DNA of 64,000 nucleotides from Collimonas sp. OK607. GTDB lineage: Bacteria > Pseudomonadota > Gammaproteobacteria > Burkholderiales > Burkholderiaceae_D. Shown here piece after piece: positions 32,896 through 41,592 of the stretch; within the stretch, counting starts at the first letter, position 1; every line of letters begins with the position of its first letter. The stretch covers positions 48,982 to 112,981 of the forward strand of contig NZ_FOKF01000014.1 in the NCBI RefSeq assembly GCF_900111995.1, given 5' to 3'. The notes under the pieces were generated by a model that was given only the letters and a program-made list of their open reading frames with translations, was not told where the DNA came from and made no database searches. The translations under genes and the position numbers were made by a program.

Positions 32896-34509
32896 ATGAG
32901 AGTCAGTCGTTATCTAAGCTTTTGGGCAGTGCTGTTGCTGACTTTGCTGCTTGTCGCGGGCGCTGCGGCTGGCAAAATGGGATGGTGGTGGGCTGTGATC
33001 CCCGGCTTGCTGACCATACTGGGAATCTGGGACATGAACCAGCGCAGCCACGCGATCCTGCGCAACTATCCGCTGATGGGGCATTTCCGTTTTCTGTTTG
33101 AAATGATCCGGCCCGAGATGCGGCAGTATTTTTTCGAGAGCGATAATGATGGCGCGCCGTTTACCCGCAAGGAACGCAGCCTGGTCTACCAACGCGCCAA
33201 AGGCGATGTCGACAGCCGGCCGTTCGGCACCGAGCTCGATGTCAAGCTGCGCGGCTACGAGTGGGTCGGCCATTCGCTGGCGCCCACCGTCCTCGCCAGC
33301 CACGACTTCCGCGTGACTGTCGGCGCCGAGCGCGCTCAGCCGTATTCGATGTCTGTTTTCAATGTTTCCGCGATGAGCTTCGGCGCATTGTCGGCCAATG
33401 CGATTCGCGCACTCAATCGCGGCGCCAAGAAAGGCGGCTTCGCACACGATACCGGCGAAGGCTCGATCTCGCCTTATCATCGCGAATTCGGCGGCGACCT
33501 GCTGTGGCAAATCGCCTCTGGCTACTTCGGCTGCCGCAATGGCGACGGCAGCTTCAACGAAGAAAAATTCGTGGAGCAAGCCACTTCGCCGCAAGTCAAG
33601 ATGATCACCGTCAAACTTTCACAAGGCGCCAAACCCGGCCACGGCGGCGTCCTTCCTGCCGCCAAGATCACGCCGGAAATATCGGCAACGCGCGGTGTGC
33701 CGATGGGAGTCGATTGCATCTCGCCTGCCACCCATTCGTCATTTTCAAATCCTATCGGCTTGCTGGAATTCATCCAGAAACTGCGTACGCTGTCGGGTGA
33801 CAAACCGGTTGGGTTCAAGCTTTGCGTCGGCCATCCCTGGGAATTTTTCGGGATTGTAAAAGCCATGCTGCAAACCGGCATCCTGCCGGACTTCATTGTG
33901 GTGGATGGCTCGGAAGGCGGCACTGGCGCTGCGCCGCTGGAGTTTGTCGATCACGTCGGCATGCCTTTGCAGGAAGGCTTGCTGTTGGTGCATAACACCT
34001 TGCTCGGCGCCGGACTGCGCGACCGCATCAAGATCGGCGCCAGCGGCAAAGTGATTACAGCATTCGACCTCGCTCGCACACTGGCGATCGGCGCCGACTG
34101 GTGCAACTCGGCGCGCGGCTTCATGTTTTCGCTGGGCTGCATCCAGTCGCAAAGCTGCCATACCGACCGTTGTCCAACCGGCGTCGCCACCCAGGATATC
34201 GGTCGCCAAAAGGCACTGGTGGTACCGGACAAAGCCGAGCGCGTGTATCGCTTCCATGAAAGCACTCTGCACGCCTTGCAAGAACTGGTGCAAGCCGCCG
34301 GCTTGCCGCACGCCTCTGCGCTACGCGCGCACCACATCGTGCGCCGCACTTCGGACCATGAAGTGAAACTGATGTCTGATTTGCTGCCTTACCTGCAAGT
34401 GGGAGATTTGCTGAATCAGAAATACCGCTTTCCGGTATTTGAAAAATACTGGCCGATCTCGCGCGCGGAAAGTTTTCATCCTACTGCGCCGATCAAAACC
34501 GGCGTCTGA
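32896..34509 (+). CDS. FMN-binding glutamate-synthase-family protein (GltB-like)
   Basis: 537 residues. Two N-terminal membrane helices (about 5-25 and 28-45), then the FMN-binding central domain of glutamate synthase (MSFGALSANAIRALNRGAKKGGFAHDTGEG, VKLSQGAKPGHGG, DGSEGGTGAAPL, IGASGKV) and the 3Fe-4S cysteines in CIQSQSCHTDRCPTGV. The glutaminase and NADPH-binding parts are missing, so it is not a full GltB. Proteins of this type are found in many bacteria with unknown substrate. GGAAAAAA precedes the ATG, and a bidirectional terminator follows. Confidence 0.9.
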   Translation: MRVSRYLSFWAVLLLTLLLVAGAAAGKMGWWWAVIPGLLTILGIWDMNQRSHAILRNYPLMGHFRFLFEMIRPEMRQYFFESDNDGAPFTRKERSLVYQRAKGDVDSRPFGTELDVKLRGYEWVGHSLAPTVLASHDFRVTVGAERAQPYSMSVFNVSAMSFGALSANAIRALNRGAKKGGFAHDTGEGSISPYHREFGGDLLWQIASGYFGCRNGDGSFNEEKFVEQATSPQVKMITVKLSQGAKPGHGGVLPAAKITPEISATRGVPMGVDCISPATHSSFSNPIGLLEFIQKLRTLSGDKPVGFKLCVGHPWEFFGIVKAMLQTGILPDFIVVDGSEGGTGAAPLEFVDHVGMPLQEGLLLVHNTLLGAGLRDRIKIGASGKVITAFDLARTLAIGADWCNSARGFMFSLGCIQSQSCHTDRCPTGVATQDIGRQKALVVPDKAERVYRFHESTLHALQELVQAAGLPHASALRAHHIVRRTSDHEVKLMSDLLPYLQVGDLLNQKYRFPVFEKYWPISRAESFHPTAPIKTGV

Positions 34510-34546
34510 TAAAAAAAGCCAGGGCTCTCGCGACCCCTGGCTTTTT
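34510..34546. terminator. Bidirectional terminator
   Basis: 12-bp stem AAAAAGCCAGGG / CCCTGGCTTTTT (34513-34524 with 34535-34546) around a 10-nt loop. Ends both the GltB-like gene and the GST-like isomerase gene. Confidence 0.95.
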
Positions 34547-34564
34547 ACTGTTTCTGCCATTATT

Positions 34565-35227
34565 TCAGGCCTCGGCATCCGGTTGATTTTGCGGCGCTGC
34601 CTTGATAAAGGCATCCAGTTCCTGGCAGTTCTGGTAAATGCCCATCAAGGTCGGGATCGCAGACAAATCGCATTTCAGGCGCTGCGCATTGAAAATCTGC
34701 GGCACCAGACAGCAATCGGCCAGCGTCGGCGTATCGCCGAAACAAAACTTGCCTGGCCGGCTGTCCCTGGCCAGCGTAACTTCCAGCGCCGCCAAACCGC
34801 TTTCGCACCAATGACGATACCAGGCGTTCTTGGCATTCTCGTCGACCTTCAGTTCGTGCACCAGATAACGCAACACGCGCAGGTTATTCACCGGATGGAT
34901 GTCGCAGGCAATCGACAGGCCGATGCTGCGCACAAAAGCGCGATCCAGCGCTGTCGACGGCAGCAAGGCAGGCGCAGGCTGGACTTCTTCCAGATACTCC
35001 ATGATTGCCAATGACTGGGTCAATGCAACCTGGCTGCCGGCAGCATCCTCATCAACCAAGGTCGGCACCAGGCCATCGCTATTCAAGGTCCGGTACATCT
35101 GGCTCAGTTGCTCGCCGCCGTGCTTCAGCAAATGGACCGGCACGATATCGTAGGGCATGCCTTTCAAATTCAAGGCAATCCGTACGCGATAAGCGGCGGA
35201 ACTTCGGAAATAGCTATACAGTTTCAT
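34565..35227 (-). CDS. maiA: Maleylacetoacetate / maleylpyruvate isomerase
   Basis: 220 residues, zeta-class glutathione S-transferase fold. N-terminal thioredoxin-like domain with the diagnostic glutathione site SSAAYRVRIALNLKG, then QSLAIMEYLEE and a C-terminal helical domain (GDTPTLADCCLVPQIFNAQR). It isomerises a cis double bond, using glutathione, in tyrosine or gentisate degradation. The neighbouring hydrolase most resembles fumarylpyruvate hydrolase, so maleylpyruvate (gentisate pathway, NagL-like) is the more likely substrate. The ring-cleavage dioxygenase is not nearby. Confidence 0.9.
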   Translation of the reverse strand: MKLYSYFRSSAAYRVRIALNLKGMPYDIVPVHLLKHGGEQLSQMYRTLNSDGLVPTLVDEDAAGSQVALTQSLAIMEYLEEVQPAPALLPSTALDRAFVRSIGLSIACDIHPVNNLRVLRYLVHELKVDENAKNAWYRHWCESGLAALEVTLARDSRPGKFCFGDTPTLADCCLVPQIFNAQRLKCDLSAIPTLMGIYQNCQELDAFIKAAPQNQPDAEA

Positions 35228-35267
35228 CGGTGTATCTCGAATCTCAACTTAAGGTTTAATGTCGACA

Positions 35268-35963
35268 TCAAACCAGGCGCACTCGCAGATCGCCGACGCC
35301 CGCTATCGATCCTTCCAGCAGATCGCCTTTACCCACTGCAGCAACGCCAGCCGGGGTGCCGGTAAAAATCAGATCGCCAGCCTGCAATTCAAAGTAGGCG
35401 GACAACTGCTCGATGGTCTCGGCGATGTTCCAGATCATCTGGTTGATGTCGCCTTGCTGGCGCAACGTGCCATTCACATTCAAATGGATATCGCCCTGGT
35501 CGATGACGCCGCTGGCGCCGGCAGGATGGAGATGGGAAATCGGGGCGGAGTAATCGAAACCTTTGCCGGTACACCATGGCCGTCCGAGTTTCTTGGCCTC
35601 GCCCTGCAAATCGCGGCGGGTCATGTCGAGCCCGACGGCATAACCCCAGATATGCTTGATGGCTTCCGCTGCCGGAATATTCTTGCCGCCGGTAGACAGT
35701 GCTACCACCAACTCGATTTCATGATGCAGATCCTGGGTCATGGACGGGTAAGGCATCTCGCCCACGGTCCCGTGCGCAACCGGCAGCACGGCATCGGCCG
35801 GCTTCATGAAAAAAAACGGCGCTTCGCGGCCGCTGCTGCCCATTTCCTTGGCATGCTCGGCATAGTTGCGGCCGACGCAATAAATCCGATGCACCGGAAA
35901 CAATTGATCGCTGCCTGCGATGGGGGCCGCTGCTACCGGCTTAGGTGGGAAAACGAATTGCAT
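35268..35963 (-). CDS. nagK: Fumarylacetoacetate-hydrolase family protein, probably fumarylpyruvate hydrolase
   Basis: 231 residues. Conserved RIYCVGRNYAEHAKEMG, FFMKPADAV, LHHEIELVVALSTGGKNIP (metal-binding Glu/His), GYAVGLDMTRRDLQ and GDLIFTGTPAGVAAV, typical of the FAH fold with a divalent metal. The short length and segments resemble NagK (fumarylpyruvate hydrolase) more than mammalian-type FAH. AAAAAGGAGCTTCC precedes ATG 35963, whereas the longer frame has no Shine-Dalgarno. It lies 40 bp upstream of maiA. Together they would carry maleylpyruvate to fumarate plus pyruvate. Confidence 0.85.
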   Translation of the reverse strand: MQFVFPPKPVAAAPIAGSDQLFPVHRIYCVGRNYAEHAKEMGSSGREAPFFFMKPADAVLPVAHGTVGEMPYPSMTQDLHHEIELVVALSTGGKNIPAAEAIKHIWGYAVGLDMTRRDLQGEAKKLGRPWCTGKGFDYSAPISHLHPAGASGVIDQGDIHLNVNGTLRQQGDINQMIWNIAETIEQLSAYFELQAGDLIFTGTPAGVAAVGKGDLLEGSIAGVGDLRVRLV

Positions 35964-36034
35964 GGAAGCTCCTTTTTCAATACCGCCGAAAATACTGCCG
36001 GGAATATTGTTCAATCCCCGACAGCGAACAAGTC

Positions 36035-37219
36035 TTAAATACCATTCTTACCAAGATACAGTCCAAGGCGACGCACCGCTTCTTGCAGGTTTTCCATCGA
36101 CGTGGCGTATGACAAGCGAATATAGTGCTGCGCCGTGTACGGACCGAAATCCAGGCCGGAAACCATGCTGACGCCGACCTGGTTCAACACATCCTTGACC
36201 AGCGTGTCTGCGTCGCCGCCATTCTTAAGCAAGGCGCTGCAATCGGCATACACATAGAATGCGCCGTCCGGCATCACCGGCACCTTGAAACCCAGTTCGA
36301 CCAGGGCTGGCACCAGATAATCGCGGCGCCGCTTGAATTCGCTCTTGCGTGTTTCGTACAAGGCCAGCGAGTCAGGCTCAAAACAGGCCAGCGCCGCATG
36401 CTGGGCGATCGCCGAAGGGCAGATGAACAGGTTCTGCGCGAGTTTTTCAATCGGCGCCACCAATGATTCCGGCACCACCATCCAGCCCAGACGCCAGCCG
36501 GTCATATTGAAATATTTGGAGAAACTGTTGATGACGATAATGTCGTCAGCCAGCGACAGCGCCGAAAACGGTTCGCCGTCGTAAGTCAGTCCTTGATAAA
36601 TTTCATCGACAATCGAAAAGCCGCCTTTGCCGCGCACAGTGGCGATGATCTTGGCCAGTTCGCTGTGCAGGATCGAGGTGCCGGTAGGGTTGGACGGCGA
36701 CGCCAGCAGCACGCCGCGCGTATTTTCGCCCCAGTGCTGGCACACCATTTCATCGGATAATTGAAAACGCTGGTCCGGACCGCTGGCAATCATTTTTGCC
36801 TCCCCGTCGAACGCAGCGACGAAGTGACGATTGCAAGGGTAGGATGGATCCGGCATCAACACTTCGCTGCCTTTTTCCACCAATGCAGCGCAAGCCAGCA
36901 GCAGTGCGGCCGAGGCGCCGGCGGTGACGATAATCCGTTGAGGGGCGATATCCAGGCCGAATGCCTGGCGATAATGGGTAGAGATTGCTGCCCGCAGCGC
37001 CGGCAAGCCGGTCGCCGAAGTGTATTGCATCTTGCCATCGGCCATGGCCCTGGCGGCAGCTTCGATCACCAGCGGCGCCGCTGTGAAATCGGGCTCGCCG
37101 ATACCCATGTGAATGATATGGCGGCCTTGCTGCTCCAATGCCGCGGCCATTTTTGCCAACTCCATCACATGAAACGGTGCGATGTTGTCGAGACGTGAAG
37201 CCAGATGCGAGAATGTCAT
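36035..37219 (-). CDS. Class I/II pyridoxal-phosphate aminotransferase
   Basis: 394 residues, fold type I aminotransferase. N-terminal MGIGEPDFTAAPLVIEAAARAMADG, PLP-binding ASAAL, SPSNPTG, DEIYQGLTYDG, and the Schiff-base lysine in INSFSKYFNMTGWRLGWMV. Substrate specificity cannot be set from sequence; it is likely an AspC/YfdZ-like enzyme acting on aspartate, alanine or aromatic amino acids. The ATG at 37219 was chosen over an earlier one as it gives the normal N-terminus. About 71 bp upstream of the FAH-family gene, same strand. Confidence 0.9.
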   Translation of the reverse strand: MTFSHLASRLDNIAPFHVMELAKMAAALEQQGRHIIHMGIGEPDFTAAPLVIEAAARAMADGKMQYTSATGLPALRAAISTHYRQAFGLDIAPQRIIVTAGASAALLLACAALVEKGSEVLMPDPSYPCNRHFVAAFDGEAKMIASGPDQRFQLSDEMVCQHWGENTRGVLLASPSNPTGTSILHSELAKIIATVRGKGGFSIVDEIYQGLTYDGEPFSALSLADDIIVINSFSKYFNMTGWRLGWMVVPESLVAPIEKLAQNLFICPSAIAQHAALACFEPDSLALYETRKSEFKRRRDYLVPALVELGFKVPVMPDGAFYVYADCSALLKNGGDADTLVKDVLNQVGVSMVSGLDFGPYTAQHYIRLSYATSMENLQEAVRRLGLYLGKNGI

Positions 37220-37343
37220 GAACACTTTTCCGAATAGCGAAGCGTATCCGATTACTGGAACCACGCCTCACCTGAAACACGGGACCGGTATCGATGCACA
37301 AGCCGATCGCACCGTCCGCCTCCCGCCTACATTGATTGCTGAC

Positions 37344-37814
37344 TCAGGATTTCTTGCCGGCGCCGATTTCGGTCGCGCGTGCCTTGGCGGCAAACTTGTC
37401 CAGCACGCCATTCACGTATTTGTGGCCATCGATACCGCCGAACGATTTGGTCAGCTCCACCGCTTCGTTGATGACGACGCGGTAAGGAATCTCAACGTGA
37501 TTCTGCAACTCGAAAGCGCCGATCAGCAGGGCCGCGTGTTCCACCGGCGACAACTCGCTGATCTTGCGATCGATCAACGGCTCCAGACCGGCGCGCAGTG
37601 TCGTCACATCCTTGATCGCACCATACAGCAGCGAGTTGAAATGCTCGGCATCGGCCTTGTCGAAGCCGTGCGCCTGGCGGATATTTTCGCTGATGGCGGT
37701 CACGTCTTCGTTGTTCAACAGCCATTGATACAGGCCCTGCAACGCGAATTCGCGCGCGCGGTGACGTGGCGTGCGGCTCTTGCTCGGATTGGCGTGCAAA
37801 GTTTTATTAGTCAT
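37344..37814 (-). CDS. nusB: Transcription antitermination factor NusB
   Basis: 156 residues, all-helical RNA-binding protein that with NusE (S10) binds boxA for rRNA antitermination. Conserved segments [52 protein letters not shown] and VNGVLDKFA. The start at ATG 37814 follows GGAAAAACT. It follows ribH (79 bp), the standard ribBA-ribH-nusB order. Confidence 0.95.
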   Translation of the reverse strand: MTNKTLHANPSKSRTPRHRAREFALQGLYQWLLNNEDVTAISENIRQAHGFDKADAEHFNSLLYGAIKDVTTLRAGLEPLIDRKISELSPVEHAALLIGAFELQNHVEIPYRVVINEAVELTKSFGGIDGHKYVNGVLDKFAAKARATEIGAGKKS

Positions 37815-37893
37815 AGTTTTTCCAGCTTGTAATTCATTCAAACACAACAATACGCGGCTAGGCATCAGAGATGCCTAGCCTGTCGCAAAAATC

Positions 37894-38379
37894 TTATTCT
37901 TCGCTGGTGGCTTCCGCCAGTTCTTCCAGCGCGATAGACAGATTGGCCATCTCCACTGCTACTCGCGCAGCATCGGTGCCCTTCTCTTCCATCCGGGCTT
38001 CGGCTTGCTCGTCGTTCTCGGTGGTCAATACGGCATTCGCAATCGGAATGCCGGAATCCAGGCCAACGCGCGTGATACCTGCGCCGGACTCGTTGGAGAC
38101 CAGTTCGAAGTGGTAAGTCTCGCCGCGAATCACGGCGCCGATCGCAATCAGCGCGTCAAACTGCATGGTTTCTGCCATTTTCTGCAACGCCAGCGGGATT
38201 TCCAGCGCACCCGGCACGGTGACGTGCAAGATGTCTTCATCCGCCACGCCCAGATGCTTCAGCTCTGCCAGACAGGCCGAGATCAAACCGTGGCAAACAT
38301 CTTCATTGAAACGGGCTTGCACAATACCGATGCGCAAATCTGCACCATCCAGATTGGTTTCGTAAATTCCGACTGTCAT
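37894..38379 (-). CDS. ribH: 6,7-dimethyl-8-ribityllumazine synthase
   Basis: 161 residues. Condenses 5-amino-6-ribitylaminouracil with 3,4-dihydroxy-2-butanone 4-phosphate, the step before riboflavin synthase. Conserved [56 protein letters not shown] and [17 protein letters not shown]. The C-terminus is slightly extended and acidic ([10 protein letters not shown]). Between ribBA (112 bp upstream) and nusB. Confidence 0.97.
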   Translation of the reverse strand: MTVGIYETNLDGADLRIGIVQARFNEDVCHGLISACLAELKHLGVADEDILHVTVPGALEIPLALQKMAETMQFDALIAIGAVIRGETYHFELVSNESGAGITRVGLDSGIPIANAVLTTENDEQAEARMEEKGTDAARVAVEMANLSIALEELAEATSEE

Positions 38380-38490
38380 GGTTTTCCTCTTATGCGCACT
38401 GGGCGCTTTCTACTAATTGGTTTACAAAATAATTTACTGCATGTTGCTTCCGCTGCTAATGCAAGGATCAACGCAAAGACAATCGTGCCG

Positions 38491-39603
38491 TCAAGAATTC
38501 GGCTTGTTCTGGTAACCGGTAACTTCAAGGTCATACCCCGTCATCGACGGCATCTTGCGCGGGCTGGCCAGCAGTTTCATTTTACCGACGCCGAGGTCTT
38601 TCAAAATCTGTGCGCCGATGCCGTAGGTCCGCAAATCGACCCGTGGCGGCGGCGGCCTGACACCGCTGCAGGCCGCTTCCAGCGCTGCAAACTTGGCGAA
38701 TATCTGGTCTGCCGACTCTTCGCAATTGAGCAACACCACCACGCCGCAAGGCGAAGCCGCAATCGCCGCCAGGGCCGACGCCATATTCCATGAATGGTTG
38801 GTGGCCTGGGTTTCCAGCAAATCCAGGATCGAGACCGGCTGATGCACCCGCACCAGCGTTTCCACGTCCGGCGAAGGCTCGCCGTGCAGCAAGGCCAGAT
38901 GGGCGCCGCCACTTGGTGTGTCGCGATAAGCGATGGTCTTGAACGTGCCCTGCGCCGTGTGTGTAGTGCGTTCAGCGAGCCGTTCGACGATGCTTTCGTG
39001 CTGGCCGCGATAATGGATCAGATCGGCAATCGTGCCGACCTTCAAGCCGTGTTCCTTGGAAAATTCCAGCAAGTCAGGCAGACGCGCCATGGTGCCGTCT
39101 TCCTTGAGGATTTCGCAAATCACCGCGGCCGGCGTCAGACCCGCCATTTCAGTCAGATCGCAACCGGCTTCGGTATGCCCTGCGCGCATCAACACGCCGC
39201 CCTTGCGCGCCTTGATCGGGAAAATATGGCCTGGCTGCACGATGTCGGCCGCCTTGGCATTTGCCGCCACTGCAACCTGAATGGTGCGGGCGCGGTCAGC
39301 GGCGGAGATCCCGGTCGTGACGCCTTCGGCAGCTTCGATCGAGACCGTAAAATTGGTGCCATAGGCGGTGCCGTTACGGCTGGTCATCATGCTCAGGTTG
39401 AGCTGGTCGCAGCGCTCTTCGGTCAAAGTCAGGCATACCAGGCCGCGGGCATACTTGACCATGAAGTTGATCGCTTCCGGCGTCACAAAATCAGCGGCAA
39501 GCACCAGGTCGCCCTCGTTTTCACGATCTTCTTCGTCCACCAGAATCACCATGCGCCCGGCACGGAGTTCTGCAATGATTTCCTCTGTTGATGCAATTGA
39601 CAT
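38491..39603 (-). CDS. ribB: 3,4-dihydroxy-2-butanone-4-phosphate synthase with degenerate RibA domain
   Basis: 370 residues in two halves. The RibB half (about 1-205) is intact: DEEDRENEGD, SRNGTAYGTNFTVSIEA, RAGHTEAGCDLTEMAGL. It makes 3,4-dihydroxy-2-butanone 4-phosphate from ribulose 5-phosphate. The C-terminal half aligns with GTP cyclohydrolase II (DLRTYGIGAQILKDLGV) but lacks its three zinc cysteines; the HSECLTGD / RCDCG region is replaced by VRVHQPVSILDLLE. It is therefore unlikely to act on GTP. A complete ribA is presumably elsewhere in the genome. No FMN riboswitch was found upstream. Confidence 0.93.
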   Translation of the reverse strand: MSIASTEEIIAELRAGRMVILVDEEDRENEGDLVLAADFVTPEAINFMVKYARGLVCLTLTEERCDQLNLSMMTSRNGTAYGTNFTVSIEAAEGVTTGISAADRARTIQVAVAANAKAADIVQPGHIFPIKARKGGVLMRAGHTEAGCDLTEMAGLTPAAVICEILKEDGTMARLPDLLEFSKEHGLKVGTIADLIHYRGQHESIVERLAERTTHTAQGTFKTIAYRDTPSGGAHLALLHGEPSPDVETLVRVHQPVSILDLLETQATNHSWNMASALAAIAASPCGVVVLLNCEESADQIFAKFAALEAACSGVRPPPPRVDLRTYGIGAQILKDLGVGKMKLLASPRKMPSMTGYDLEVTGYQNKPNS

Positions 39604-39693
39604 GTTTTGCCTTGAAGATAATCAGTCGGGAAGTCGCCTGATGAGCCGACTGCATCCAACCGATATTTGCTATAAATCGTGCTATGAAAATTG

Positions 39694-39749
39694 TGGTTTA
39701 TGGGCCATGGGCCGCTGCTAAGTAACCCCGGTAAATCAAACATAAACCA
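39694..39749. repeat. 9-bp inverted repeat upstream of ribB
   Basis: TGGTTTATG (39694-39702) and CATAAACCA (39741-39749) are perfect inverted arms 38 bp apart, about 90-145 bp upstream of the ribB start. It may form a leader hairpin or be a binding site; it does not match the FMN-riboswitch consensus. Confidence 0.4.
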
Positions 39750-39853
39750 GAGGTGGCTATTTTAAAGGATTTAGCAGACTGAAAATGTTTTACGGACACC
39801 AGTTTGCGGTAGTTTCGCCTCGGTCTGGCAATACAACAACGGTGCTGGTCGGA

Positions 39854-40864
39854 TCAAGCCGCCAATGGTTGCATGTTTGCCAATGCATTAACCAGCAACA
39901 AGGGATCACCCAACGCCAGCTTTTTCGAATCCGACAGCGCCTGCCGGAACGATTTGGCGCCCGGCACACCGGCCATCAAACCCAGCATGTGGCGGGTAAT
40001 GCTATTGAGGCGCAGACCTTTGCCATCGTGACCATGCAGTGCCAGTTGCTGACGGATATAGGGCAACATGGCGTCGATTACCTCGGCTCGGGTCTTCGGC
40101 GTGGCTTCGGCATCGCCAAAATAACGGGAATCGAAATCGGCCATCAGGTAGGGATTGTGATACGCCTCGCGTCCCAGCATCACGCCATCGACATATTGCA
40201 GGTGGTAATCGATTTCCTCGGTAGTCTTGATGGCGCCGTTGATGATGATTTCCAACTCAGGGAAATCATTCGCCAGCCGGTAGGCATATTCATACTTCAG
40301 CGGCGGGATTTCGCGGTTCTCCTTCGGGCTCAGCCCTTTCAGGATAGCGTTGCGCGCATGCACGATGAACGTCTGGCAACCGGCCTCAGCCACTGTGCCG
40401 ACAAAATCGCGGACAAACTCATAGGATTCAGTCTTGTCGATGCCGATTCGATGCTTGACGGTAACATCAATCGATACCGCATCGCGCATTGCCTTGACGC
40501 AATCAGCAACCAGCGTCGACTCCGCCATCAGGCAAGCGCCAAAAGCGCCCTTCTGCACCCGTTCCGACGGGCAACCGCAATTCAGGTTGATCTCATCGTA
40601 GCCCCACTCCTGCCCCAGTTTAGCGCTCTTGGCCAGGTCGGCCGGCTCGCTGCCGCCCAGTTGCAAGGCGACCGGATGCTCCACATCGTTGAAATCCAGA
40701 TGGCGCGGCACATCCCCGTGCAACAAGGCGCCGGTGGTCACCATTTCGGTGTAAAGCCAAGTATGGCGGGTGATTTGACGGTGGAATACGCGGCAATGGC
40801 GGTCAGTCCAGTCCATCATGGGCGCCACGGACACGCGCCGCTTACTGTAATTCGTTGATTTCAT
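39854..40864 (-). CDS. dusA: tRNA-dihydrouridine(20/20a) synthase
   Basis: 336 residues, FMN/NADPH enzyme that reduces U20 and U20a in tRNA D-loops. N-terminal APMMDWTDRHCRVF, TEMVTTGAL, LQLGGSEPADLAKSAKLG, the catalytic cysteine in EINLNCGCPSERVQKGAFGACLM, KHRIGID, and the C-terminal helical RNA-binding domain with SITRHMLGLM. The HCRVF and the DusA-type length identify the subfamily. Confidence 0.95.
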   Translation of the reverse strand: MKSTNYSKRRVSVAPMMDWTDRHCRVFHRQITRHTWLYTEMVTTGALLHGDVPRHLDFNDVEHPVALQLGGSEPADLAKSAKLGQEWGYDEINLNCGCPSERVQKGAFGACLMAESTLVADCVKAMRDAVSIDVTVKHRIGIDKTESYEFVRDFVGTVAEAGCQTFIVHARNAILKGLSPKENREIPPLKYEYAYRLANDFPELEIIINGAIKTTEEIDYHLQYVDGVMLGREAYHNPYLMADFDSRYFGDAEATPKTRAEVIDAMLPYIRQQLALHGHDGKGLRLNSITRHMLGLMAGVPGAKSFRQALSDSKKLALGDPLLLVNALANMQPLAA

Positions 40865-40952
40865 TAGGTTCTATACTGATTTCACACACATATCGCGATG
40901 CGATTTATGCGTTATTTTGCTTGATTTCCGGATGTTTTGCCGTTGATGCACT

Positions 40953-41342
40953 CTAGCTGATGATCCGCTGGCGGAACCACTCTGCCAACTCCGGCTCTGT
41001 CAGCGAGCCGCCTGCGACCGCTTCCATGGTACGAATCGCGTCAATAGTTGAAAATTGCAACTTGAAGCCGTTGTCAGCAAGGAAAACACGTGCGACAACC
41101 CAAGCCGTGCGTTTGTTGCCATCACTAAAACCGTGATTCCGTGCCAGGCCATAAGCATAGGCGGCGGCGAGATCTGCTGCATCCGGTTTCGGGTTGCCGT
41201 AACCATCCAACTGCTCTGGCCGCACCAATGCCGACTCTATGGCATTTAAATCGCGTATCCCATCCAATCCACCATGCGTCGCTAATTGACTTTCGTGGAC
41301 CGCATAAGCCAGATCACGTCCGATCCAACGCCATAAAGTCAT
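40953..41342 (-). CDS. doc: Doc-type Fic-domain toxin
   Basis: 129 residues. The Fic/Doc core has the motif H70-GF-x-D74-G-N76-K77-R in NHGFSDGNKRTAWV, where Lys in place of the second Gly of Fic is the Doc signature, and the upstream HGGLDGIRDLNAIESALVRP matches death-on-curing toxins. Doc phosphorylates elongation factor Tu in the studied system. Start overlaps the antitoxin stop (ATGA). A chromosomal toxin-antitoxin pair inserted between dusA and a two-component system. Confidence 0.9.
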   Translation of the reverse strand: MTLWRWIGRDLAYAVHESQLATHGGLDGIRDLNAIESALVRPEQLDGYGNPKPDAADLAAAYAYGLARNHGFSDGNKRTAWVVARVFLADNGFKLQFSTIDAIRTMEAVAGGSLTEPELAEWFRQRIIS

Positions 41343-41566
41343 TTAGCCAATGCGCGTAAAACTTCGCGGTCGTCGTGCATGATCTGCTCAGCCAATGCCA
41401 TTTGCCGTTGAAAATCGGGATTGTAGGGGGTGATCCTGTATGCTCCGTCAGGAGCCTCAGTCAAATAGAGCGTATCGCCCTTCTGCACATTCAGCCTGGC
41501 TTTTGCTTCCTTATTCAGGATAAAACCTTCTGATGAACCGACAGTGGTTACTTTAAACGTCAGCAT
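41339..41566 (-). CDS. AbrB/MazE-like antitoxin
   Basis: 75 residues. N-terminal swapped-hairpin AbrB domain (VTTVGSSEGFILNKEAKARLNVQKGDTLYLTEAPDGAYRI) and a C-terminal acidic/helical tail (FQRQMALAEQIMHDDREVLRALAK) that would wrap around the toxin. The stop codon overlaps the toxin ATG, the standard antitoxin-first arrangement. The antitoxin probably autoregulates the pair. Confidence 0.88.
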   Translation of the reverse strand: MLTFKVTTVGSSEGFILNKEAKARLNVQKGDTLYLTEAPDGAYRITPYNPDFQRQMALAEQIMHDDREVLRALAK

Positions 41567-41592
41567 GCTAACCTCCTGATATATAACAAATA

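Noticed and set aside
39604..39853. Possible FMN riboswitch upstream of ribB
   Set aside because: The minus-strand leader lacks the conserved AGGGTGAAATTCCC- and CCGGTGAGATTCCGG-type blocks; only an unrelated inverted repeat is present.
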